DNA from: Rickettsia typhi
GTDB taxonomy: Bacteria > Pseudomonadota > Alphaproteobacteria > Rickettsiales > Deianiraeaceae
DNA: 20,698 bases
Reading direction: 5' to 3'
Assembly (NCBI GenBank): GCA_945878495.1
Contig: CAMCTP010000009.1
Span: 1 to 20,698, forward strand
How positions within the stretch are numbered: the stretch's first letter is position 1; the number at the start of each line of letters is the position of its first letter. Position numbers and translations under genes: made by a program. The notes under the pieces are model-generated. The model was given only the letters and a program-made list of their open reading frames with translations, was not told the origin of the DNA and searched no databases. Below, in pieces: positions 14,736-20,698 of the stretch.

Positions 14736-17150
14736 TCAATGTTCACTATTGCTATTCATACCCTTGATTATCATTCGATTTCCTTTGCTATCAGGGCTCG
14801 CTAAAACCCCATCTCGCTCCATTCTTTCGATTAAATTCGCAGACTTATTGTACCCTATTCTAAGCTTTCGCTGTAAATAACTAATCGATGATTTCTTATC
14901 CTGCATGACAACTGCAATTGCCGCCTGATACAATTTTTCCTCAGAACTCAAGCCTTCATTTCCACCAAAAATATCTTCATCGCTCATGCTTGATTCCATG
15001 GCATCGCCGTCCTCCAATCTTGACAATACATCGATATATTCGGTTACGTTATTCTCTTTGAGGAATGTAACTATATCCTGCACTTCTTGATCAGCCACAA
15101 AAGGTCCATGAACTCTTATGGTTTTTGAGCCACCCTGCATAAACAACATATCGCCCTGCCCAAGTAGTTGCTCAGCTCCCATTTCGCCCAAAATAGTTCT
15201 TGAGTCTATTTTTGATGTTACCTGAAAGCTTATTCTGCTAGGGAAATTCGCCTTGATTACACCGGTAATTACGTCAACTGATGGTCTTTGCGTTGCCATG
15301 ATAATATGTATTCCGGACGCTCTCGCCATTTGTGCTAATCTTTGAATTTGTGCTTCAACCTCCTTGCCTGCCGTTATCATTAAATCTGCCATTTCATCGA
15401 CTATTACCACAATATATGGCATTTTTTTTCTTTCAAATTCTATAGTTTCAGTTTCCATTCTTCCGAGCTCCTTGTTGTATCCAAGATCTACTTTTCTTGT
15501 TAGCTGAATATCATTTTTAATCGCCGTCTCAACTTTTTGATTATAATTTATAATATTTCGCACACCAAGCGAAGACATTGTCTTATACCTAGATTCCATT
15601 TCGGCAACAACCCATTTTAACGCCAAAATAGCTTTTTTGGGATCTGTTATCACGGGAGTCATTAAATGAGGAATTCCGTCATAAACTGATAATTCCAGCA
15701 TTTTTGGATCTATCATTATCATCTTACATTCACTTGGTGAAAGCTTGTAAAGTAACGAAAGTATCATGGTATTTATACCGACAGACTTACCGGATCCAGT
15801 TGTACCGGCGATTAACAAGTGAGGCATTTTTGCTAAATCCGCAATAATTGGCTCACCGCCTATATTATGCCCAAGTGCCAATGGTAGTTCAGCCTGAGTA
15901 TGCGCAAATTCTGTTGATTCAAAAACTTCCCTTAAATATATTGTAGATCTTACCTTGTTTGGTATTTCAATCGCCATGGCGTCCTTGCCCTGCATGACTG
16001 AAATTCTTGCAGAAGTTTTTTGCATGGTTCTGGCAATATCATCAGCAAGACCAACTATTCGTGATGATTTGGTTCCTGCTTTTGGCTTGAACTCAAAAAG
16101 TGAAACTACCGGACCTATGTTTATCTCTACAACCGATCCAACCACTCCAAAATCCAGCATTGTCTGGGTTAATTGTTTCGCCGCATAGGCCTTGTCAAGT
16201 TTTTCCGCAGATTTTGCCTTTGGTGTTGCGAGAAGACTGTTTGATGGAGATAAATATGATTTATCATCCATTGATGAAGTCAGTGCTTTTGATTGGGAGA
16301 AAGTTGTCTTTATTTCATTATCTTGTTTTGGTACAAAATTTGGTATATCAGCTTCATCTGCGATTATATTTGGTTTTGCCGATGTAATAATCTTGTTTGT
16401 TGTCTCGTGCATTTCTACTTTATCCTGATGGTCGTATCTTGTTTTTTTTGAAAATAAATACTTGATTGAATACCAAATGACTTGAAAAATTATCTTGAAT
16501 ATTGGGTCGCTTTTGACATTTCTTATGATCAATCTTGTTGTATTTCGGAAGAATCTCATTAAACCATGTATTGGGTAGAAAATTAATAGCGGCGCTCGTC
16601 CTGCATGCCCGATGTTTTTGATTAAATCTTTTGACCTTACTCTGTCGAATACAATGCAGAAAAATCCGCAAATAAACGAAATAACTGTAAGACCAATACC
16701 ATATAAAGCTTTTGATAATATGTTATCACTTATATGGTTGTGGTATAAATTATATCCAAGCTCTCCACCCGGTATAAACTCGTAATAAAAATCCCTATAT
16801 GATAAAAATATTTCAATTAGCGTGCAAAAAGTACACAGGCCAATTGCCAATAAAACAACCCTAGGAAAAAGCAATTTTATTGAATAATTTGTGATAAATA
16901 AAAATCCCCAATATCCAATAATACCTATTAAAATATAAGCTCCAATACCGAAATTTTGTAAAAAGAAATCCGCATTATGCGATCCCAATGTTCCAAAAAT
17001 ATTCGTTGCGCTCTGATTTGTAGCGACACTGAATGATGGATCGCCGGAATTATATGATATAAATGATATAGCTGAAAAAACGCAAAAAATAATCATGCCA
17101 TAACCAATCATGCCTTGGCGACTTATGTCATCTTTTTTTTTTCTTGCCAT
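14736..17150 (-). CDS. ftsK: DNA translocase FtsK
   Basis: FtsK is a septum-located DNA pump that moves chromosome ends during division and activates XerCD at dif. The 804-residue protein has four or so N-terminal membrane helices between residues 12 and 170, a variable linker (about 235-320) that is short compared with E. coli FtsK (1329 residues), and the motor: Walker A GTTGSGKS at 449-456, Walker B VVIVDEMADL at 581-590, and the FtsK motif MATQRPSVDVITG near 608-620. The winged-helix gamma domain that reads KOPS sites is at about 747-800 (SSISYLQRKLRIGYNKSANL). All parts are intact. It starts 9 bp after the sdhB stop, so it is probably cotranscribed with sdhB. Confidence 0.97.
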   Translation of the reverse strand: MARKKKDDISRQGMIGYGMIIFCVFSAISFISYNSGDPSFSVATNQSATNIFGTLGSHNADFFLQNFGIGAYILIGIIGYWGFLFITNYSIKLLFPRVVLLAIGLCTFCTLIEIFLSYRDFYYEFIPGGELGYNLYHNHISDNILSKALYGIGLTVISFICGFFCIVFDRVRSKDLIKNIGHAGRAPLLIFYPIHGLMRFFRNTTRLIIRNVKSDPIFKIIFQVIWYSIKYLFSKKTRYDHQDKVEMHETTNKIITSAKPNIIADEADIPNFVPKQDNEIKTTFSQSKALTSSMDDKSYLSPSNSLLATPKAKSAEKLDKAYAAKQLTQTMLDFGVVGSVVEINIGPVVSLFEFKPKAGTKSSRIVGLADDIARTMQKTSARISVMQGKDAMAIEIPNKVRSTIYLREVFESTEFAHTQAELPLALGHNIGGEPIIADLAKMPHLLIAGTTGSGKSVGINTMILSLLYKLSPSECKMIMIDPKMLELSVYDGIPHLMTPVITDPKKAILALKWVVAEMESRYKTMSSLGVRNIINYNQKVETAIKNDIQLTRKVDLGYNKELGRMETETIEFERKKMPYIVVIVDEMADLMITAGKEVEAQIQRLAQMARASGIHIIMATQRPSVDVITGVIKANFPSRISFQVTSKIDSRTILGEMGAEQLLGQGDMLFMQGGSKTIRVHGPFVADQEVQDIVTFLKENNVTEYIDVLSRLEDGDAMESSMSDEDIFGGNEGLSSEEKLYQAAIAVVMQDKKSSISYLQRKLRIGYNKSANLIERMERDGVLASPDSKGNRMIIKGMNSNSEH

Positions 17151-17159
17151 ATAAATCCA

Positions 17160-17945
17160 CTAACCCATGGTTTCAATTTCGCTCTTAATCTTTGCAATTG
17201 CAAGCGAAGGATTTAAGCCTTTTGGACAAGCCTTAACGCAATTCATAATCGTGTGGCAACGATACAGTTTCATTTTATCATTCAAAGCTACAAGTCGCTC
17301 TTTTTTTGAATCCTTATCTCTTGAATCAGCAATCCATCTAAAAGAATTTAATAATGCTGCAGGTCCTAGATATTCGTCCTGATTCCACCAATAACTTGGA
17401 CATGATGTTGAGCAACATGCGCAAAGAATGCACTCATAAAGACCGTCTAATTTTTCTCTATCCTCGGGAGATTGAAGATTCTCTCTACCTTTTTTTTGAG
17501 TATCTGACTGCATCCAAGGCTTTACCTGTGCATATTGTTTGTAGAAATTCGTTAAATCAGGTACCAAATCCTTGACCACCTCCATGTGCGGAAGAGGGTA
17601 GACTTTTACCGTTCCCTTGCAATCCTCAATTGGAGTAATGCATGCTAGTCCATTTTTACCATCCATATTCATCGAGCAAGACCCGCAAATTCCTTCACGG
17701 CAAGACCTTCTAAATGTTAATGTTGAATCAATCTCATTTTTTATTTTAATCAGTGCATCCAAAACCATAGGTCCTGTTGAATCCATATCTATCTCGAAAG
17801 TGTCGATTCTTGGATTCGCTTCTGACTCTGGATCATATCTATAAATCTCGAATTTTTTGACATTTTTTGCATTTTTATCAGCCTTGAATATTTTGCCGCT
17901 TGTTTTGTCAAGTATTGAATTTTTAGGCAATTTAAATTCCGCCAT
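17160..17945 (-). CDS. sdhB: Succinate dehydrogenase iron-sulfur subunit (SdhB)
   Basis: SdhB carries electrons from the flavoprotein SdhA to quinone in respiratory complex II on the cytoplasmic face of the inner membrane. The 261-residue protein has all cluster ligands: the plant-ferredoxin 2Fe-2S set C82, C87, C90 and C102 (CREGICGSC), then C172, C175, C178 and C182 in the CILCACCSTSCP motif, and C230, C236 and C240 (CHTIMNCVKACPKG), which together bind the 4Fe-4S and 3Fe-4S clusters. sdhC, sdhD and sdhA are not adjacent. Such separation of sdhB is known in Rickettsia. It is followed closely by ftsK and preceded at 48 bp by mrpF. Confidence 0.97.
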   Translation of the reverse strand: MAEFKLPKNSILDKTSGKIFKADKNAKNVKKFEIYRYDPESEANPRIDTFEIDMDSTGPMVLDALIKIKNEIDSTLTFRRSCREGICGSCSMNMDGKNGLACITPIEDCKGTVKVYPLPHMEVVKDLVPDLTNFYKQYAQVKPWMQSDTQKKGRENLQSPEDREKLDGLYECILCACCSTSCPSYWWNQDEYLGPAALLNSFRWIADSRDKDSKKERLVALNDKMKLYRCHTIMNCVKACPKGLNPSLAIAKIKSEIETMG

Positions 17946-17993
17946 AATAAACTATCTTAAAATGTAATTCTAGACTGTGATATTAAAAATATT

Positions 17994-18281
17994 TTACAAG
18001 TATTTTTTTCGATTAATGGTTTTTTTGTATATTTTTTTGTCCGATGCGTAAAATAAAATCGCAGTCGATACCGCAAAGCTAAGTAGCGAATAAATAATCG
18101 CAATATCAATATAACTCGACTCCTTGTAAAACAACCCCAAGAGTACGATTAATGCTGATACCAGAGATGTTGAAGCATTGGCAATGATTATTTTATTGAT
18201 TATATTTTTTGAATTCGACACCAATATAAATAGCAGAGCAATTAAAAATAAAGATGTGAAAAATATATAGAATTTTAGCAT
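17994..18281 (-). CDS. mrpF: Mrp-type Na+/H+ antiporter subunit F (MrpF/MnhF)
   Basis: The 95-residue protein has three hydrophobic helices. The pattern of helix, a short N/K segment with IANASTSLVSALIVLL, then YIDIAIIYSLLSF matches MrpF, where the segment before the last helix reads DIALVYALLSF. Subunit F is a small part of the multisubunit antiporter that exchanges cytoplasmic Na+ for protons. Its ATG lies within the last codons of mrpE (7-bp overlap). mrpG, the usual next gene, is missing; sdhB follows. Confidence 0.8.
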   Translation of the reverse strand: MLKFYIFFTSLFLIALLFILVSNSKNIINKIIIANASTSLVSALIVLLGLFYKESSYIDIAIIYSLLSFAVSTAILFYASDKKIYKKTINRKKYL

Positions 18282-18805
18282 TTTTTGTCCTTATTGTTAT
18301 ATTTGATTAACTTATTTACTCTCTCGATTATCTTGCCAGAATCTCTGCGTAAGTTTTCTTCAAGAGATGTGTCTAAAGTATGGACTATCAGAATATTTTT
18401 CTTTAAATAAACACTTATTGTTCCTGGTGTCAAGGTGATTGAATTTGCAAAAGCTACCATGCCAATGTGATTTGTTTTTGGTATTTCTATCCTGCAAAAT
18501 CCACTGTAGGAAGCACCATTTGGAGACCAAATTCTTTTGCTGACGTCTATTGACGCCTTGACCACTTCTTTTACAATCCAAAAATAATACGCAATTATCC
18601 TAAAAACTCCTCTATAGGTTAAATCGCCGCTTTGCTTCATTACTCTTAATCTAATCGATAAAATCAGCGTCAGCCAGCAAGAAACCGTGCCCATTATTAA
18701 AAACCCATAGGTATATTCCGATGAAAGGCAATACCATATCGTCATGAAAATAATATACACTCCTGTTTGAAATTTCAGCGTTTTTAAAAGGCTTTTAAGA
18801 TTCAT
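18275..18805 (-). CDS. mrpE: Mrp-type Na+/H+ antiporter subunit E (MrpE/MnhE)
   Basis: From the chosen ATG the protein is 176 residues, typical for the family. It has two N-terminal membrane helices (about 15-53) and the MrpE signature ANSITLTPGT at 120-129, followed by HTLD at 142-145. A longer frame to 18844 adds 13 residues, but that stretch is an out-of-frame reading of the pdhB 3' end, so I prefer the inner ATG, which overlaps the pdhB stop by 11 bp. Overlaps on both sides point to one transcript pdhB-mrpE-mrpF. The large subunits A to D are not in the window. Confidence 0.87.
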   Translation of the reverse strand: MNLKSLLKTLKFQTGVYIIFMTIWYCLSSEYTYGFLIMGTVSCWLTLILSIRLRVMKQSGDLTYRGVFRIIAYYFWIVKEVVKASIDVSKRIWSPNGASYSGFCRIEIPKTNHIGMVAFANSITLTPGTISVYLKKNILIVHTLDTSLEENLRRDSGKIIERVNKLIKYNNKDKKC

Positions 18806-19778
18806 AGCAAACAGATAGAACGGCTTGTACAATTTTGTCGGCATCGATAAATGCTGCTTTTTCTAAATTTGAAGCATAAGGTAATGGAACGTCTTCTCCG
18901 GTAACTCTTAAAATCGGTGCATCAAGATAATCAAATGCTTTCTCATTTACCTGATAAGCTATTTCTGATCCAATTCCGGCATAAGACCAACCCTCTTCAA
19001 CGCAAACTAGTCTATTGTTTTTTTTAACTGATGTTAAAATTGTATCAATGTCAAGCGGTCTAATGGTTAGTAAATCTATTATTTCCGCCTTGATTCCACG
19101 CTCTGCTAAAATCTTTTCCGCTAACATGATATGTCTCATGGCAAACGAAAAGCCAACAATCGTTACATCAGTACCCTCTTGAACAATCTTTGCTTTTCCA
19201 ATTTCAACCTCCTCGTTAAAATCATCGCCAACCTCCCAAGAATCGCCGTATAATAATTCGTGCTCCATAAATACAATTGGATTTGGATCCTTGATTGCAG
19301 CTTTTAATAAAGCCTTTGCATCCTTTGCTGTATATGGAGAAATTACCTTCAAACCCGGTATATGAGCATACCAAGAAGCAAAACATTGAGAGTGTTGAGC
19401 TCCAACTCTTGCCGCTGATCCATTTGGTCCTCTAAATACAATAGGGCAGGTGATTTGCCCTCCTGACATATAATGCGTTTTTGCCGCTGAATTTATAATC
19501 TGATCAATTGCCTGCATTGCAAAATTGAATGTCATGAACTCAATTACTGGTTTTAATCCTGAAAATGCAGCCCCAACTCCTATGCCGGCAAATCCATGTT
19601 CTGTGATCGGAGTATCAATAACTCTTTTTTCGCCAAATTCTTGTAAAAGACCCTGAGTAACCTTATATGCACCCTGATATTCGGCCACTTCCTCGCCCAT
19701 TACAAAAACTTTTTCATCATCCCTCATGCACTCTGCCATAGCGTCCCTTAGTGCTTCTCTTGTGGTAATTTTTGCCAT
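18795..19778 (-). CDS. pdhB: Pyruvate dehydrogenase E1 component, beta subunit (PdhB)
   Basis: With PdhA it forms the thiamine-diphosphate-dependent E1 that decarboxylates pyruvate and transfers acetyl to the lipoyl arm of E2. The 327-residue protein starts at the catalytic fold, without the lipoyl domain that many alphaproteobacterial PdhB carry at the N-terminus. Conserved parts are MGEEVAEYQGAYKVT (27-41), DTPITEHGFAGIGVGAA (about 55-71), FNFAMQAIDQI and RVGAQHSQ. pdhA is not next to it: the upstream neighbour at 19888 is divergent. The start has a weak purine stretch (GAGATAG) about 7 bp upstream, one of the few possible ribosome sites here. Confidence 0.96.
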   Translation of the reverse strand: MAKITTREALRDAMAECMRDDEKVFVMGEEVAEYQGAYKVTQGLLQEFGEKRVIDTPITEHGFAGIGVGAAFSGLKPVIEFMTFNFAMQAIDQIINSAAKTHYMSGGQITCPIVFRGPNGSAARVGAQHSQCFASWYAHIPGLKVISPYTAKDAKALLKAAIKDPNPIVFMEHELLYGDSWEVGDDFNEEVEIGKAKIVQEGTDVTIVGFSFAMRHIMLAEKILAERGIKAEIIDLLTIRPLDIDTILTSVKKNNRLVCVEEGWSYAGIGSEIAYQVNEKAFDYLDAPILRVTGEDVPLPYASNLEKAAFIDADKIVQAVLSVCYES

Positions 19779-19887
19779 TTTACTATCTCATGTTGGAGAA
19801 ATATGATTGATAAAAATAAAAAAAGCAAGTTTTTTCTTGAATAATATATCGCAATGTTGTTTAGTGGAATAGTGTATATTAAATTTT

Positions 19888-20698
19888 ATGAATTTATCAA
19901 ATAAAAAACCACAATCCAGACCGCCCAAATCAATTGATGATGGGGATCTTGTTAATTACTGTCAACAAAGTATTAATTTTTATCATCATCCAAGCGAAAG
20001 TTCTAAAAATCAATCTATCGAAAATGATGAATTCCAAAGGCATTTTATTTACAATAACCAAAACAGAGGTGAGATTCTCAACAATATTGACTCATCTGAC
20101 TCATCTGACTTATCTGACTTATCTGACTTTGAGGTGGAGATAAAACCCCACATTGCTGTTCAAAAGAAAGATCGTGATATCCACGACCAAAAAAAAACAA
20201 AAATTTCTCAACAAAAAGGCAAATCTAAAGTTGTTAATGAGTCGAAAGATCAATTTCACTTGAATCATTTTAAACCAAACGGATATAAGATGCTTGAGAT
20301 TCAACAAAACAAGTTAATGATTGATAAAAAACACACTAAAGATATAAATTACACAAAGAAAAATCCTCCAAAGATTGCAAAAACAAAGCAATATGATGCA
20401 TATCAAAATCAATCTTCTCAAGAACAATATGAGCATTTCGGTAAGGCAAAGAAAAATCGTTTACAACTGATTTTACCAAATCCAACTATTGATACAACAA
20501 AACATCAAACAAATAATCCACAAATTAATGCCGTTATTAGAAATTATAAGCCAGCCGTTATTAGAAATGATGAGCCAGCCGTTATTAGCAATTATCAGCC
20601 AGCGGAATCCCTTTGCTATAGAATATGGAGAGCGATATGCCCTCTCCCACAAGTACAAAGAACAAACACTCCAATATACCAAGATCGTAATACATCAC
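19888..20698 (+). CDS. Unrecognised hydrophilic repeat-bearing protein, partial at the right edge
   Basis: An ATG at 19888 opens a frame with no stop to the last base of the window (270 codons plus one base), so the gene continues beyond. The product is rich in Lys, Gln, Asn, Ser and Asp, with no signal peptide, membrane segment or known domain. It has an Asp/Ser repeat at about residues 68-80 (four units of D-S/L-S) and three units of AVIRNYKP type at 215-238, followed by a cysteine-bearing segment (SLCYRIWRAICPLPQ). Its composition resembles the eroded gene at 11016-12825 and candidate secreted effectors, but I find no shared motif. It diverges from pdhB across 109 bp. The absence of stops over 800 bp of AT-rich DNA makes it a real coding frame. 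Confidence 0.8.
   Translation, partial: MNLSNKKPQSRPPKSIDDGDLVNYCQQSINFYHHPSESSKNQSIENDEFQRHFIYNNQNRGEILNNIDSSDSSDLSDLSDFEVEIKPHIAVQKKDRDIHDQKKTKISQQKGKSKVVNESKDQFHLNHFKPNGYKMLEIQQNKLMIDKKHTKDINYTKKNPPKIAKTKQYDAYQNQSSQEQYEHFGKAKKNRLQLILPNPTIDTTKHQTNNPQINAVIRNYKPAVIRNDEPAVISNYQPAESLCYRIWRAICPLPQVQRTNTPIYQDRNTS
20089..20124 (+). repeat. Four 9-bp tandem repeats coding D-S/L-S
   Basis: The units are GACTCATCT, GACTCATCT, GACTTATCT and GACTTATCT, followed by a partial GACTTT. The period is in frame, so unit number can vary without breaking the gene. Two sequence variants are paired, which suggests stepwise expansion. Confidence 0.95.
20530..20601 (+). repeat. Three 24-bp tandem repeats coding AVIxNxxP
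   Basis: The units are 20530-20553 (AVIRNYKP), 20554-20577 (AVIRNDEP) and 20578-20601 (AVISNYQP). The GCCGTTATTAG core is identical in all three, while the second half of the unit varies at the amino-acid level. Confidence 0.95.

Noticed and set aside
18806..18844. Longer start for mrpE
   Set aside because: The 13 extra codons lie in the pdhB coding region in another frame and add nothing conserved; the ATG at 18803-18805 fits the family length.
1..20698. CRISPR array, insertion sequence, restriction or toxin-antitoxin system
   Set aside because: I saw no regularly spaced direct repeats with unique spacers, no transposase motif with terminal repeats, and no recognisable nuclease, methyltransferase or toxin pair. 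The repeats that are present are short local tandem duplications.

Overview
The window is AT-rich and gene-dense. It looks like a chromosome segment of an intracellular or host-associated alphaproteobacterium, most likely of Rickettsiales type. This is an inference from gene content: a VirB8 type IV secretion subunit standing alone, sdhB separated from the other sdh genes, a PdhB E1-beta of about 327 residues without a lipoyl domain, an eroded gene still in place, Lys/Asn/Ile-rich codon use, and start codons that mostly lack a recognisable Shine-Dalgarno sequence. FeoAB, MrpEF and a prepilin-like gene would fit a protist-associated relative better than a strongly reduced Rickettsia, but no species can be named.

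Left part (1-5000). The end of nuoE is followed by dnaJ and a small lipoprotein gene, all on +. Convergent to them is a tight feoA-feoB iron-uptake pair on -. Divergent from feoA is a gene encoding LipB octanoyltransferase fused to a C-terminal Nudix domain. Middle part (5000-10200): an 898-residue unrecognised protein with one two-helix membrane hairpin, whose last 26 residues depend on a perfect 19-bp tandem duplication. It overlaps, tail to tail, a DUF721/DciA-like gene. Next come murA and a membrane-anchored cyclophilin, both on - and 1 bp apart.

Accessory part (10150-14735). virB8 lies behind a promoter-like region that carries a 9-bp inverted repeat. Then follows about 1.8 kb that can be read as one eroded Gln/Asn/Lys-rich gene with at least five lesions, then tRNA-Arg(ACG) on -. 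After that is a prepilin-like protein gene whose start region is tandemly duplicated (58 bp, 56 of 58 identical), leaving a short decoy ORF in front of the real one. About 470 bp after it holds no recognisable gene.

Right part (14736-20698). A run on - in transcription order is pdhB, mrpE, mrpF, sdhB and ftsK, with overlaps or short gaps, so it could be one long transcript. Divergent from pdhB, an open reading frame of at least 270 codons runs off the right edge. It encodes a hydrophilic, repeat-bearing protein of unknown function.

I see no clearly new multi-gene defence or secretion system. The best candidates for something new are the LipB-Nudix fusion, the three large low-complexity or membrane proteins that could be secreted effectors, and the repeated signs that short tandem duplications are reshaping gene starts and ends here.
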